Of a stretch of 64,000 bases of DNA, positions 27,051-36,934 are shown piece after piece. The position numbers and the translations under genes were made by a program. This stretch comes from Halopseudomonas litoralis. Lineage in GTDB: Bacteria; Pseudomonadota; Gammaproteobacteria; Pseudomonadales; Pseudomonadaceae. How positions within the stretch are numbered: the first letter of the stretch is position 1; every line of letters starts with the position of its first letter. The notes below the pieces were generated by a model. The model saw nothing but the letters and a program-made list of their open reading frames with translations. It had not been told where the DNA came from and did no database searches. The stretch is taken from assembly GCF_900105005.1 (NCBI RefSeq), contig NZ_LT629748.1, positions 310,001 to 374,000 of the forward strand, written 5' to 3'.

Positions 27051-27659
27051 ATGCTGGACAAAGTACGCGCGCGGATTCCCGAGTATCGCCCGCGATTGGT
27101 TGAAACCGCCGGCTTGCCGGAAGCCGGTGTGCTGGTGCCCGTCACCTGTGTGGATAACGAGCCGGAAATCATTCTCACCTTGCGCTCCAACAGCCTTTCA
27201 ACTCACTCGGGCGAAGTGGCATTCCCCGGTGGCCGGCGTGACCCCGGTGATGTCGATCTTGCTTTCACCGCCCTGCGTGAGGCCCACGAAGAGATCGGCT
27301 TGTTGCCTGACCTGGTCGAAGTGGTCGGTCCGCTGGGCAGTCTGGTGTCGCGCTTCGGCATCAAGGTCACGCCCTATGTTGGCATAGTGCCGGACGTCTT
27401 CGACCTGTGCCCTAACGAGAGCGAGATTCAGGAAGTCTTTCGCGTGCCAGTCAGCTACTTTCTCGGCGACAACCGGGAAATGACCCATCGCATCGACTAC
27501 GAGGGACGCAGCTGGTATGTGCCCAGCTACCGCTATGAAGGCTTCAAAATCTGGGGACTGACGGCGCTGATTCTGGTGGACTTCATCAACGTGGCATTCG
27601 ATGCCCGCATCCCGCTGCGTACCCCTTTCAGTGGACCAATCCGGATTGAGGAAGAGTGA
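27051..27659 (+). CDS. Nudix CoA pyrophosphatase-like protein
   Basis: This 202-residue protein starts at ATG 27051 after an AGGTAGG ribosome-binding site. [15 protein letters not shown] and [14 protein letters not shown] (about 55-85) form the NuCoA plus Nudix box of CoA pyrophosphatases (NudL type), which split CoA into phosphopantetheine and ADP. Asp stands in place of the first Glu of the box, as in this subfamily. Its stop overlaps the next gene. Confidence 0.85.
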   Translation: MLDKVRARIPEYRPRLVETAGLPEAGVLVPVTCVDNEPEIILTLRSNSLSTHSGEVAFPGGRRDPGDVDLAFTALREAHEEIGLLPDLVEVVGPLGSLVSRFGIKVTPYVGIVPDVFDLCPNESEIQEVFRVPVSYFLGDNREMTHRIDYEGRSWYVPSYRYEGFKIWGLTALILVDFINVAFDARIPLRTPFSGPIRIEEE

Positions 27660-28183
27660 TGAAATACAGACTGGGCGATGACCGTGTGGAGATGGCCGAT
27701 GATGCCTGGATTGCCGAGACGGCGACCGTCATTGGCAGGGTGCGTCTGGAGGCGGGTGCCAGCGTCTGGTTCAACGCGGTGCTGCGCGGTGACAACGAAC
27801 TCATTCTGATCGGCGAGAACAGCAACGTGCAGGACGGTGCCGTGATGCACACCGATCCAGGTGCGCCTCTGACTCTGGGCAAGGGTGTCACTGTCGGCCA
27901 CAAGGCCATGCTGCACGGCTGCACCGTCGGCGATTACAGCCTGATCGGTATTAACGCTGTGGTACTGAATGGCGCAAAGATCGGCCGCAACTGCATCATC
28001 GGCGCCAATGCGCTGGTCCCCGAGGGCAAGGAGATTCCCGATGGTTCGCTGGTCATGGGCTCGCCTGGCAAGGTGGTGCGCCAGTTGACCGAGCAGCAGC
28101 AACAGGCCGTGGCCGCTGGCGCAGCGCATTATGTGCATAACGCTGAGCGCTACCGCCGCGAACTGCAGCCGCAGGACGACTGA
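27659..28183 (+). CDS. Gamma-class carbonic anhydrase family protein (YrdA-like)
   Basis: This 174-residue protein is built from left-handed beta-helix hexapeptides ([40 protein letters not shown]). The three metal-binding His (in HTD, GHK, LHG) are kept. Some members hydrate CO2; many, like YrdA, have no shown activity. Overlaps the Nudix stop by one base. Confidence 0.87.
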   Translation: MKYRLGDDRVEMADDAWIAETATVIGRVRLEAGASVWFNAVLRGDNELILIGENSNVQDGAVMHTDPGAPLTLGKGVTVGHKAMLHGCTVGDYSLIGINAVVLNGAKIGRNCIIGANALVPEGKEIPDGSLVMGSPGKVVRQLTEQQQQAVAAGAAHYVHNAERYRRELQPQDD

Positions 28184-28392
28184 TGAGCGCGGAATTGCCG
28201 GTGAGATCCCCCTGCGTACACATTTGCTGTCTGGATGAGCAGAATATCTGTACCGGTTGTCAGCGCAGCGGCGCGGAGATCACCGAATGGGGACGCGCCA
28301 GCAATGAGCGTCGCCGGGAAATCCTGAATCTTTGTGAAAGCCGGGCGCGCGAGCAGGGCGTCTGGATGAATATCGGAACTGTGAAAGGATAG
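28183..28392 (+). CDS. DUF1289 protein
   Basis: This 69-residue protein has [20 protein letters not shown] at the start, the four-Cys motif of DUF1289, and then a short helical part ([14 protein letters not shown]). It is likely a small metal- or Fe-S-binding protein of unknown role. It overlaps the preceding stop by one base and belongs to the same operon. Confidence 0.85.
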   Translation: MSAELPVRSPCVHICCLDEQNICTGCQRSGAEITEWGRASNERRREILNLCESRAREQGVWMNIGTVKG

Positions 28393-28397
28393 TCGGC

Positions 28398-29579
28398 ATG
28401 CCCTGTATAGGAACACCACTGACCGGGAATGCGACCCGTGTATTGCTGCTTGGCTCGGGTGAGCTGGGCAAGGAAGTGGCCATCGAACTGCAGCGTCTGG
28501 GCTGTGAAGTCATTGCTGTGGATCGTTACACCAATGCGCCTGCCATGCAGGTCGCCCACCGCAGCCATGTGATCAACATGTTGGATGCCGCCGCGCTGCG
28601 TCAGGTCATCGAGCTGGAACAGCCGGCGTATATCGTGCCGGAGATCGAAGCTATCGCTACGGCCGCGCTGGTGGAGCTGGAAGGCGAAGGTTACAAGGTC
28701 ATCCCCACCGCCCGCGCGGCGCAGCTGACCATGGATCGCGAAGGTATTCGCCGGCTGGCCAGCGAAGAGTTGCAACTGCCGACGTCGCCCTATCGGTTCG
28801 CCGATGGGCATGCGGATTATCTGGCGGCGGTCGCAGAGATCGGCTTGCCCTGTGTGGTCAAGCCGGTGATGAGCTCCTCGGGCAAGGGTCAGAGCCTGTT
28901 GCGTAGCGAGGGTGATATCGAAGCGGCCTGGGAGTATGCCCAGTCCGGTGGCCGTGCCGGTGTGGGGCGGGTCATCGTTGAAGGCTTTGTCGACTTCGAT
29001 TACGAGATCACCCTGCTGACTGTGCGCCATAGTGGCGGCACCAGCTTCTGCGCCCCCATCGGCCATCGTCAGGAAGCGGGCGACTACCGTGAATCTTGGC
29101 AGCCGCAGCAGATGAGTGGTCAGGCGCTGGCCCAGGCCCAGCAGGTGGCGCGCAGTATCACCGATGCCCTGGGTGGGCGCGGTGTGTTCGGTGTCGAACT
29201 GTTCATCAAGGGCGATCAGGTGTGGTTCAACGAGGTATCACCGCGACCACACGATACGGGGCTGGTGACGCTGATTTCCCAGGATTTGTCCGAGTTCGCA
29301 CTGCATGCCCGAGCCATTCTCGGTCTGCCGATCCCGCAGATTCGTCAGATCGGTCCATCAGCGTCGGCGGTGATCATGGCGGAAGGCAGTTCGAACGAGG
29401 TCAGCTTCGGCAACCTGCAACAGGCACTCAGCGAGCCGGATACCCAGCTACGCTTGTTCGGTAAACCTGATGTGGACGGCCTGCGGCGCATGGGCGTGGC
29501 GCTGGCGCGGGATGTGGATATCGAGTCGGCGCGGGCCAAGGCGCGGCGAGCGGCAGAGGCGGTACACGTCGAGCTGTAG
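28398..29579 (+). CDS. purT: Formate-dependent phosphoribosylglycinamide formyltransferase
   Basis: PurT makes formyl-GAR from GAR, formate and ATP in purine synthesis. The 393 residues equal the E. coli enzyme. ATP-grasp features are present: [20 protein letters not shown] at the N-terminus, [12 protein letters not shown] (about 155-166), [20 protein letters not shown] (about 265-284). It follows the DUF1289 gene by 5 bases. Confidence 0.93.
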   Translation: MPCIGTPLTGNATRVLLLGSGELGKEVAIELQRLGCEVIAVDRYTNAPAMQVAHRSHVINMLDAAALRQVIELEQPAYIVPEIEAIATAALVELEGEGYKVIPTARAAQLTMDREGIRRLASEELQLPTSPYRFADGHADYLAAVAEIGLPCVVKPVMSSSGKGQSLLRSEGDIEAAWEYAQSGGRAGVGRVIVEGFVDFDYEITLLTVRHSGGTSFCAPIGHRQEAGDYRESWQPQQMSGQALAQAQQVARSITDALGGRGVFGVELFIKGDQVWFNEVSPRPHDTGLVTLISQDLSEFALHARAILGLPIPQIRQIGPSASAVIMAEGSSNEVSFGNLQQALSEPDTQLRLFGKPDVDGLRRMGVALARDVDIESARAKARRAAEAVHVEL

Positions 29580-29593
29580 AAGCCCTTTTAAAG

Positions 29594-29677
29594 TAGGTGC
29601 GGCTCCCTTTTTTGGGAGCGGCCTTGGCCGCGAATGCTCCAGCAGATAACCCTTCGCGGGCAAGCCCGCTCCTACAG
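29594..29677. repeat. Paired REP elements (Pseudomonas type)
   Basis: Two REP-like units face each other: GGGAGCGGCCTTGGCCGCGAA (29614-29634, preceded by GTAGGTGCGGCTCCC at 29594) and TTCGCGGGCAAGCCCGCTCC (29653-29672, followed by TACAG). Each folds into a short GC-rich hairpin with the GGCCGCGAA or CGCGGGC head typical of Pseudomonas REPs. They lie between convergent genes, the usual place. Confidence 0.75.
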
Positions 29678-29734
29678 TTGCATCAGCTACCTACAAGACC
29701 CGATACCAGACTCAGCCCGCAAACTCGATCGCTA

Positions 29735-31018
29735 TCAGGTTTCCGGTCTTTCCTGCCGCCGCGGCTCCACGTGCCAGATCCGCACACTCTTGATCATGTT
29801 GTCCTTGGTTTGCAGGATTTCCATACGGTAGTGCCCGATGCTAAGGCACACACTGTTGTCGGGGATGCTTTCCAATCGTTCGGTGATCAGCCCGTTGAGT
29901 GTCTTGGGCCCGTCCTCCGGCAGCTTCCACAGCAATTGACGATTGATCGCGCGCAGGGCCACGCTGCCATCAATGACGTAGGTGCCGTCATCCTGGGGAT
30001 GAATGTCATGGTTGGCCGGCAGAAGGTCCGTGGTGAATTCACCGACAATCTCTTCCAGAATGTCTTCCAGGGTAATCAGCCCGATGACGTCACCATATTC
30101 GTCCACCACGAAGCCGATACGCCGCTTATGCTTCTGGAAGTTCAGCAGTTGAGTATGCAGTGGCGTGTTTTCCGGAATGAAATACGGGTCCTTGCTGGAG
30201 GCGATCAGGCTCTCCTTGGTCAACTCGTCGCGGCTCAGCAAGCGGGCGATGATGCGCATGTGCACCAGGCCGGTGACGTTGTTGATGTCTCCACGAAATA
30301 TCGGCAATCGGGTATGGTGGCTGGTGCGCAGCTGGTCGAGAATGATCGGCATGTCGTCATCCAGGTCAATACCGTAGGCCTCGTTGCGCGGCACCATGAT
30401 GTCGTTGACCGTCATCTTTTCCAGATCGAGGATGCTCAGCAGCATATTCTGACGCTTGCGCGTGATGCCTAGGGTGCCCTCGTTGACCACGGTGCGCAGC
30501 TCCTCGGCACTGAGCTGGCCATTCTGATTGTTCTTCGGGTTCACCCCGAGCAACCGTAGCAGCCCGTTGCTCACCGTGCCGCACAGCCACACCACCGGAT
30601 ACAGCACCCGCTGCAGCAGACTGAGGATGATGGCGACGCGAAAGGCGACCATTTCCGGGCGCAGCGCCGCCAGCGTTTTAGGCGTGATTTCGCCGAAGAT
30701 GAGAATGATGATGGTCAGCAGGATGGTGGAAATGGCAATACCGGCATCGCCCCACAATTGCACGGCGATAACGCTGGCAATCGAGGCGGCGAGGATATTG
30801 ACAATATTGTTGCCGACCAGAATGGTGCCCAGCAGGCGGTCGGGGCGGGTGAGCATGTTCTCAGCGCGCTGCGCGCCGCGGTGCCCCTTTTTACTGAGGT
30901 GCTTTAACCGATAGCGGTTGAGGCTCATCATGCTCGTTTCCGAGCTGGAGAAAAATCCCGAAAGGGCGATGAGCACAGCCAGTATCAGTAATAGAACGCC
31001 GGTATTTGCGTCATTCAA
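29735..31018 (-). CDS. HlyC/CorC family transporter (CNNM domain, two CBS, CorC_HlyC)
   Basis: This 427-residue protein has an N-terminal DUF21/CNNM membrane domain (about 1-180, with GFFSSSETSMMSLNRYRL), two CBS domains (about 200-330; DIMVPRNEAYGIDL) and a C-terminal CorC/HlyC transporter-associated domain (about 345-420). Related proteins (YfjD, MpfA, CorB) take part in Mg2+/Co2+ handling. It starts 36 bases downstream of the ypjD stop and may be co-transcribed. Confidence 0.87.
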   Translation of the reverse strand: MNDANTGVLLLILAVLIALSGFFSSSETSMMSLNRYRLKHLSKKGHRGAQRAENMLTRPDRLLGTILVGNNIVNILAASIASVIAVQLWGDAGIAISTILLTIIILIFGEITPKTLAALRPEMVAFRVAIILSLLQRVLYPVVWLCGTVSNGLLRLLGVNPKNNQNGQLSAEELRTVVNEGTLGITRKRQNMLLSILDLEKMTVNDIMVPRNEAYGIDLDDDMPIILDQLRTSHHTRLPIFRGDINNVTGLVHMRIIARLLSRDELTKESLIASSKDPYFIPENTPLHTQLLNFQKHKRRIGFVVDEYGDVIGLITLEDILEEIVGEFTTDLLPANHDIHPQDDGTYVIDGSVALRAINRQLLWKLPEDGPKTLNGLITERLESIPDNSVCLSIGHYRMEILQTKDNMIKSVRIWHVEPRRQERPET

Positions 31019-31053
31019 AGGCTACCTCGGCACGCGGTTGGTGAGTGTCGTCA

Positions 31054-31854
31054 TTACATCGGCAGAATGAATTCGCTGACCAGTTTGCTGCCGAAGAATG
31101 CCAGCATCAATAGCAGGAAACCGCCCAGCGTCCAACGGATGGCGAAGCTGCTGCGCCAGCCGCGGAAATGCCGACCCCACAGCAGAATACCGAAGACCAC
31201 CCATGCCAGGCAGGATAGCAGGGTCTTGTGCGCCACATTCTGGGCGAACATGTTATCGAGGAATACGAAACCGGAAATCAGCGCCAGCGTCAGCAGTACT
31301 TCACCACACAGCAGGAACTGGAACAACAGGGCTTCCATGGTCTGTAGTGGCGGAAAGGTGCGGTTGAAGCGGACCGGATTGCGATGTTTGAGTTGGTTGT
31401 TCTGAACGGCCAGCAAGGCTGCCTGAAAGGCCGCTATGGTCAGAATGCCGTAAGCCAGAATCGACAGCAGTACGTGCACCAGCACTGCCGATTGACCGGG
31501 AACGGTGGCTGCACCGTGGCCCGGAAATGCCCAGGACAGCAGATCGGTGATCAAGGCCAGGGGAAAGAGCACGATCAACAGGCTGGTAACCGGCGCACTC
31601 AGGCTGAAGACCAGCGTAACAGCGAGCACCAGCCAGGCGATTAGCGAGGAAACATGGAAGAAGCCGAATGACAACCCGCTGCCGGTGAAGAGTTCAACGT
31701 ACAGGCTGACCGCATGCGCAACCAGCGCGATGGCGCCGATGCCGCGCAGCAGGCCGGGGTTGGCGCTGCGTCTGCGGGTCAGGCAGCGTATCTGGTAAAG
31801 CGTGCCGCCGAGATAAAACGCAGCAGCAAGCAGGCTGGAGATCAGAGCTGTCAT
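31054..31854 (-). CDS. CcsA-like inner-membrane protein (YpjD family)
   Basis: This 266-residue protein has about eight membrane helices. HVLLSILAYGILTIAAFQAA (about 125-144) and HKTLLSCLAWVVFGILLWGRH (with GR/H) match the cytochrome-c assembly (CcsA/CcmC) fold. This gene conventionally sits divergent from ffh in Pseudomonas. Its role is unproven. It is unrelated in sequence to the CcmF-like gene at 56 kb. Confidence 0.85.
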   Translation of the reverse strand: MTALISSLLAAAFYLGGTLYQIRCLTRRRSANPGLLRGIGAIALVAHAVSLYVELFTGSGLSFGFFHVSSLIAWLVLAVTLVFSLSAPVTSLLIVLFPLALITDLLSWAFPGHGAATVPGQSAVLVHVLLSILAYGILTIAAFQAALLAVQNNQLKHRNPVRFNRTFPPLQTMEALLFQFLLCGEVLLTLALISGFVFLDNMFAQNVAHKTLLSCLAWVVFGILLWGRHFRGWRSSFAIRWTLGGFLLLMLAFFGSKLVSEFILPM

Positions 31855-32012
31855 ACGTCCTTGAAAATACTTATCAATAAAATCGAAGTGTCGCACAAGC
31901 CGCGTTGAGGATAAAGCGCTTGCTGCATCCGTACCAACCCCAATGTATACTTGCCGACCAGAACGCCTCAACCCGCCGTCGCGGGGTGCGCGGGGCAAAG
32001 GAGAATTCGTCG

Positions 32013-33410
32013 ATGTTTGAAAATCTTACCGAACGCCTATCGGCCAGTCTGGCTGGGGTCACCGGCCGCGCCAAGCTGACCGAAGACAATATCAAGGATA
32101 CGTTGCGCGAAGTGCGCATGGCGCTGCTCGAGGCGGATGTCGCCTTGCCGGTGGTCAAGACCTTCGTCGATCAGGTACGCGAGCGTGCCGTGGGCCAGGA
32201 AGTGTCGCGCAGCCTGTCTCCGGGGCAGGTGTTCGTCAAGATCATCAAGGCCGAGCTGGAAGCGGTCATGGGCCAGGCCGAGGGCCTGAACCTGGCGGTG
32301 GCACCGCCGGCAGTAATCATGATGGCGGGTCTGCAGGGCGCCGGTAAGACCACCAGTGTGGCCAAGCTGGCCAAGACGCTGCGCGAGCAGCAGAAGAAGA
32401 AGGTCATGGTGGTCAGTGCTGACGTCTATCGTCCAGCCGCGATCAAGCAGCTTGAGACACTGGCTGCAGAAGTGGAGGTCAATTTCTTCCCGTCTGATCT
32501 CAGCCAGAAGCCTGTTGCCATTGTCGAGGCCGCGATCCGCGAAGCGAAGAACCGTTTCATGGATGTATTGATCGTCGATACCGCCGGTCGACTGCATATC
32601 GACGCCGACATGATGGACGAGATCAAGGCCGTGCATGCTGCGGCCAAGCCTGCCGAGACATTGTTCGTGGTCGACGCCATGACCGGTCAGGACGCTGCCA
32701 ATACGGCCCAGGCGTTCAACGAGGCGCTGCCGCTGACTGGGGTCATCCTGACCAAGGTTGACGGTGACGCCCGTGGTGGCGCAGCGTTGTCGGTACGGCA
32801 TATCACTGGCAAGCCGATCAAGTTCCTCGGTGTCGGCGAGAAGACCGATGCCCTCGAGCCCTTCCACCCCGACCGGGTCGCCTCGCGCATTCTCGGCATG
32901 GGTGATGTGCTCAGCCTGATTGAGCAGGCCGAGCAGAAGCTGGACAAGGACAAGGCCGAGAAACTGGCCAACAAGCTCAAGAAGGGTAAGGGCTTTGATC
33001 TGGAAGACTTCCGTGACCAGCTGCAGCAGATGCGCGGTATGGGTGGTCTGGGCTCGCTGATGGATAAATTGCCGATGATGGGCAAGGTCAATCCCGCGCA
33101 GATGGAAACTGCCCAGACCCAGGCCGAGAAGCAGTTCAAACAGATGGAAGCCATCATCAACTCGATGACGCCGGGCGAACGTCGCAATCCGGATGTCATC
33201 AGTGGTTCGCGCAAGCGCCGCATTGCTGCCGGCTCGGGCACCCAGATCCAGGATATCGGAAGGGTGATCAAGCAGCACAAGCAGATGCAGAAGATGATGA
33301 AGAAGGTCAGTGGCAAAGGAGGTATGGCCAAACTCATGCGCGGTATGGGTGGCATGGGCGGAGGCGGTGGTGGAATGCTGCCACCGGGCGGCGGAATGCC
33401 GCGATTCTGA
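32013..33410 (+). CDS. ffh: Signal recognition particle protein Ffh
   Basis: Ffh binds signal peptides on ribosomes with 4.5S RNA. It has 465 residues from ATG 32013 after AAAGGAGA. The N domain is at about 1-90, then the G domain with GLQGAGKTT (about 107-115), DTAGR (about 190-194) and TKVDGDARGG. The Met-rich M domain begins at about 300 and ends in a Gly/Met-rich tail (GGMGGGGGGM). Divergent from ypjD and upstream of the rpsP operon. Confidence 0.97.
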   Translation: MFENLTERLSASLAGVTGRAKLTEDNIKDTLREVRMALLEADVALPVVKTFVDQVRERAVGQEVSRSLSPGQVFVKIIKAELEAVMGQAEGLNLAVAPPAVIMMAGLQGAGKTTSVAKLAKTLREQQKKKVMVVSADVYRPAAIKQLETLAAEVEVNFFPSDLSQKPVAIVEAAIREAKNRFMDVLIVDTAGRLHIDADMMDEIKAVHAAAKPAETLFVVDAMTGQDAANTAQAFNEALPLTGVILTKVDGDARGGAALSVRHITGKPIKFLGVGEKTDALEPFHPDRVASRILGMGDVLSLIEQAEQKLDKDKAEKLANKLKKGKGFDLEDFRDQLQQMRGMGGLGSLMDKLPMMGKVNPAQMETAQTQAEKQFKQMEAIINSMTPGERRNPDVISGSRKRRIAAGSGTQIQDIGRVIKQHKQMQKMMKKVSGKGGMAKLMRGMGGMGGGGGGMLPPGGGMPRF

Positions 33411-33584
33411 CGACTTTGCCTCAGCGCGGATTCCTTGCGTTATGAGGTGGGCCGGCTCGCCAGCGGGCCGGGGTACAAAAGAGTTTCATTTGTTCGCGAT
33501 ATTCCGTAGAATACGCGACCTTTCGAGCTATATGCTCGTAATGAATTTTGTGAGTCTTATTCAAATACAGGAAATGATGTCCAC

Positions 33585-33833
33585 ATGGTAACCATTCGTC
33601 TTGCTCGTGGTGGCTCCAAGAAGCGCCCTTTTTATCATCTGACTGTTGCCAACAGCCGCAATGCCCGTGATAGCCGCTTTATCGAGCGCGTAGGCTTCTT
33701 CAACCCAGTTGCTGCTGGTAGCGAGCCCCGTCTGTCCGTAGACCAGGATCGCGTAAGCTACTGGCTGAGCCAGGGCGCACAGCCTTCTGATCGTGTAGCC
33801 AATCTGATCAAGGAAGCTCAGGCATCTGCCTGA
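33585..33833 (+). CDS. rpsP: 30S ribosomal protein S16
   Basis: This 82-residue protein begins [20 protein letters not shown] with [11 protein letters not shown], standard S16 sequence. It is the first gene of the rpsP-rimM-trmD-rplS operon; a TAGAAT -10-like element lies about 75 bases upstream. The rimM start follows the stop by one base. Confidence 0.97.
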   Translation: MVTIRLARGGSKKRPFYHLTVANSRNARDSRFIERVGFFNPVAAGSEPRLSVDQDRVSYWLSQGAQPSDRVANLIKEAQASA

Positions 33834-33834
33834 T

Positions 33835-34377
33835 ATGACACGCCAGCCTGAGCCGGTTGGATCGCCTTTGGTGGTCCTCGGCAAAATCGTATCGGTTCAT
33901 GGCATACGCGGAGCGGTGAAGGTGTATTCACACACTGATCCGCTGGACAATGTGCTGGACTATCCCGAGTGGACTCTCCGCAAGGGTGATGTGCAGCGTC
34001 AGGTGTCTGTCGTCACGGGGCGCGTTCAGGGTCGTGTTCTGGTGGTCCAGCTCAAAGGGCTGACTGACCGGGACCAGGCACTTGAGCTCAAGGATTGGGA
34101 AATCTGCGTACCGCGTGCTGAATTGCCGGCGTTGGATGACGGTGATTTTTACTGGTATCAGTTGGTAGGTCTGCAGGTAGTGACTCTTGAGGGTCAGCTG
34201 CTCGGTCGTATCGACCACCTGCTGGAAACCGGCTCCAACGATGTCATGGTGGTAAAGCCCTGTGCGGGCAGTCTGGACCAGCGTGAGCGGCTGCTGCCGT
34301 ATCTGCCGGACCTGTACATAAAGCACATCGACCTGACTGAAGGTGTCATGCAGGTCGATTGGGATCCGGAGTTCTGA
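33835..34377 (+). CDS. rimM: 16S rRNA maturation factor RimM
   Basis: RimM binds S19 and helps the 30S head to mature. It has 180 residues: an N-terminal RimM domain (LGKIVSVHGIRGAVKVYSHT, about 16-35) and a C-terminal PRC-barrel (about 100-178; DFYWYQLVGLQVVT). The position between rpsP and trmD is the conserved one. Confidence 0.96.
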   Translation: MTRQPEPVGSPLVVLGKIVSVHGIRGAVKVYSHTDPLDNVLDYPEWTLRKGDVQRQVSVVTGRVQGRVLVVQLKGLTDRDQALELKDWEICVPRAELPALDDGDFYWYQLVGLQVVTLEGQLLGRIDHLLETGSNDVMVVKPCAGSLDQRERLLPYLPDLYIKHIDLTEGVMQVDWDPEF

Positions 34378-34380
34378 CCG

Positions 34381-35130
34381 GTGTGGGCCGGTGTAGTAAC
34401 TCTGTTTCCCGAGATGTTCACGGCGTTGACCGAGCACGGAGTGACCGGCAGGGCCGTCAAGCGGGGCCAGCTGACAGTCGAGTTCAGTAATCCCCGTGAG
34501 CATGCCCATGACCGTCATCGCACGGTCGATGATCGACCCTTTGGTGGTGGTCCGGGCATGCTGATGAAGGTCGAGCCGTTGCTGGAAGCCATAGAGGCGA
34601 TCCGGCAGAAGGCACCCTCCAGACCCCGGGTGATCTATCTCTCTCCCCAGGGTAAGCTGCTGACACAGCGCCGGGCCGAGGAATTGGCCCAACTGGACAG
34701 TCTTGTCCTGCTGTGTGGCCGCTATGAGGGCATCGACGAACGCATTGTCGAGACGTGCGTCGACGAGGAAATATCCATCGGCGATTACGTACTGTCCGGC
34801 GGTGAACTGGGAGCCATGGTGCTCCTGGATGCGGTAAGCCGACTGATCCCCGGTGTGCTTGGGCACGCTGATTCAGCGGCAGAAGATTCGTTTTCGGAAG
34901 GGTGGCTGGATTGTCCGCATTACACCCGGCCGGAAGAGTTTGCAGGGCAGCGCGTACCGGAGGTGCTGCTCAGTGGTAATCATGCATTGATCCGGCGCTG
35001 GCGCCTCAAGCAGTCCTTGGGTAGAACCTGGCAACGTCGCCCGGAACTGCTCGAAGAGCTGACCTTGAGCAAAGAACAGCAGAAACTGCTGGCGGAATTT
35101 ATCCGCGAGCAGGAAACCGATAACCATTAA
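34381..35130 (+). CDS. trmD: tRNA (guanine37-N1)-methyltransferase TrmD
   Basis: This SPOUT enzyme makes m1G37 with SAM. It has 249 residues starting at GTG 34381. The knot motifs [16 protein letters not shown] (about 82-97), [11 protein letters not shown] (about 112-122) and [15 protein letters not shown] (about 133-147) are all present. It starts 3 bases after the rimM stop. Confidence 0.97.
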   Translation: MWAGVVTLFPEMFTALTEHGVTGRAVKRGQLTVEFSNPREHAHDRHRTVDDRPFGGGPGMLMKVEPLLEAIEAIRQKAPSRPRVIYLSPQGKLLTQRRAEELAQLDSLVLLCGRYEGIDERIVETCVDEEISIGDYVLSGGELGAMVLLDAVSRLIPGVLGHADSAAEDSFSEGWLDCPHYTRPEEFAGQRVPEVLLSGNHALIRRWRLKQSLGRTWQRRPELLEELTLSKEQQKLLAEFIREQETDNH

Positions 35131-35161
35131 GCAAGTCCGGCGGCTTGTAGGAGCTTTAGAA

Positions 35162-35509
35162 ATGTCTAACATTATTGCCCAGCTCGAAGCAGAGCAAATG
35201 ACCCGTGAAATCACTCCGTTCGCACCGGGTGACACTGTAATTGTCCAGGTACGAGTGAAGGAAGGCGAGCGTCAGCGTCTGCAGGCCTTCGAAGGCGTGG
35301 TTATCGGTAAGCGTAACCGGGGTCTGAACTCCGCGTTCACCGTTCGTAAAATCTCCAGCGGTGTTGGCGTCGAGCGTACCTTCCAGACCTTCTCTCCGGT
35401 AGTTGACAGTGTTACCGTCAAGCGTCGCGGCGACGTGCGCAAGGCCAAGCTGTACTACCTGCGCGCCCTGTCCGGCAAGGCAGCACGTATCAAGGAAAAA
35501 CTGTCCTGA
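35162..35509 (+). CDS. rplS: 50S ribosomal protein L19
   Basis: This 115-residue protein has the typical core ([20 protein letters not shown]) and ends [10 protein letters not shown]. It is the last gene of the operon, followed within 20 bases by a strong terminator. A GTAGGAG ribosome-binding site precedes it. Confidence 0.97.
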   Translation: MSNIIAQLEAEQMTREITPFAPGDTVIVQVRVKEGERQRLQAFEGVVIGKRNRGLNSAFTVRKISSGVGVERTFQTFSPVVDSVTVKRRGDVRKAKLYYLRALSGKAARIKEKLS

Positions 35510-35526
35510 TAGGACGTTTTGCCTTG

Positions 35527-35553
35527 AAAAAAACCGCCTTCGGGCGGTTTTTT
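35527..35553 (+). terminator. Rho-independent terminator of the rpsP operon
   Basis: AAAACCGCC pairs with GGCGGTTTT around TTCG-type bases, followed by a T run (to 35553) just after rplS. A-rich on the left as well, so it may also act for the convergent histidine-kinase gene. Confidence 0.93.
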
Positions 35554-35590
35554 GTTGTCTGCTATTGCTTGTCTTCAAAAGAACAAGCAA

Positions 35591-36934
35591 TCAAACGTTC
35601 GCAGCTTCGGAAAGGGGGATCAGGATTTCTGCGACCAGACCGCCTTCTTCTCGGGACTTCAAATTGAGTACGCCGCCGAAGCGTTCTGCAATGGCGCGCA
35701 CAATGGAGATACCCAGGCCTGCTCCATCCTGGCGCTGTCGCCCTTGGTCTCCGCGCCAGAAGCGCCGGCCGATCTGGGACACCTGCTCCGGGCTCAGCCC
35801 GGGCCCTTGGTCGGTGACGGTGAGCACGCAGCGCTGATCTGAGTGATTGAACAATGCCTTTACCTCAATGGCGGTGGCGTCGGGCGAATAGCGAATGGCA
35901 TTGTCCACCAGATTGCGGACAGCGGTTTCCAGCATTGATCTGGGCATGGGTGTTCCGGCATCGGCGCCTTCGACAGTCAGGGACAGACGACTTCGCTGAG
36001 CTTCTTCCAGTCGATTGAGCACGCCGTTTACTGCCTCCAGCACCGAAGCGCACTCGTCTCCCTCGCTGATAGCCGCCTCGGTGCGGGCCAAGGTCATCAT
36101 CTGATCAAGCGTGCGCCGCAGCCGGCGCACGCCTTCCTCGGCACCGGACAGCGAGGCCTGTGCTTCCTCGCCCTCACTCAGGCGGACGACTTGCAGGTGG
36201 GTATCGATGACCGTCAACGGCGTGCGCAATTCATGGGCTGCTGCGTCGGTGAAGGCGCGTTGACTGGACAGCGCCCGGGCCAGCCGGCCGAGCAGTCCAT
36301 TCATCGCGTCCAGAACCGGGCGCAGCTCGCTGGGGGCATGGTCGAGGACAATCGGCGTGGTGTCGTCCGTTTTCTTGGCGCGCAGCTGTTCACGCAGGGC
36401 TTGCAACGGAGCCAGGCCGCGCCCGATGCCGATCCACAGTGCTGCCAGACCGCCAAAAAAGGCGATCAGAAAGGGCACACCCGCCGCCCGCAGCAGGTCG
36501 TTGATGAGCACGTTCCGCTCATCGATACGGTCTGCGGTGGTGATCTGGTAGCCGTTGTCGTGCAGGATGTAGATCCGCCATTGTCTACCTTCCACTGCAC
36601 GCGTGCTGTAGCCTGCCGGCAGGGTGTCAAAATCCGAAGAGGGCACGCTGCCGGTACGCGCCAAGACTTCGCCACGCAGCGCCCGGATCTCGCAGGCGAT
36701 GCCTTCTTTGCCGCTGATACGCACAGCCTCGGTAAAGTTCGCCGGAGAGGAGTTGGGGTCCAGTGCCGCACCTTCGAGCAGACCCGCCACCATGCGCGCT
36801 GACATGGCCAGACGGCCGTCAAGGGTGCGATCCAGATTGGCGCGCATGCCTTGCATCATCCAGGCTGCCGCGGCGGCCCAAAGCACCACCAGGGCGATTC
36901 CTGCGATCAGTACCGCGCGCAAGCGCAGGCTCAT
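35591..36934 (-). CDS. Sensor histidine kinase (PmrB/QseC-like)
   Basis: This 447-residue protein has two membrane helices (about 8-28 and 155-175) flanking a periplasmic sensor domain. A HisKA domain follows with the phospho-His in TDAAAHELRTPLTVIDTHLQ (His about 233). The HATPase part has NLVDNAIRYSP, DQGPGLS and GAGLGISIV. The stop of the response regulator overlaps its start (ATGA). The same TCS next to tsd/dsb genes occurs in P. aeruginosa (PA2479-PA2480 by memory), so sensing of periplasmic redox or sulfur state is a fair inference. Confidence 0.88.
   Translation of the reverse strand: MSLRLRAVLIAGIALVVLWAAAAAWMMQGMRANLDRTLDGRLAMSARMVAGLLEGAALDPNSSPANFTEAVRISGKEGIACEIRALRGEVLARTGSVPSSDFDTLPAGYSTRAVEGRQWRIYILHDNGYQITTADRIDERNVLINDLLRAAGVPFLIAFFGGLAALWIGIGRGLAPLQALREQLRAKKTDDTTPIVLDHAPSELRPVLDAMNGLLGRLARALSSQRAFTDAAAHELRTPLTVIDTHLQVVRLSEGEEAQASLSGAEEGVRRLRRTLDQMMTLARTEAAISEGDECASVLEAVNGVLNRLEEAQRSRLSLTVEGADAGTPMPRSMLETAVRNLVDNAIRYSPDATAIEVKALFNHSDQRCVLTVTDQGPGLSPEQVSQIGRRFWRGDQGRQRQDGAGLGISIVRAIAERFGGVLNLKSREEGGLVAEILIPLSEAANV

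Noticed and set aside
31054..31854. YpjD/CcsA-like protein as partner haem lyase of the qhp operon
   Set aside because: It holds its usual place divergent from ffh, lies 25 kb away, and has no linked gene of the Ccm or Ccs system.
32037..33278. 413-codon minus-strand frame opposite ffh
   Set aside because: Antisense shadow of ffh; composition is Leu/His/Arg-rich without domain motifs.
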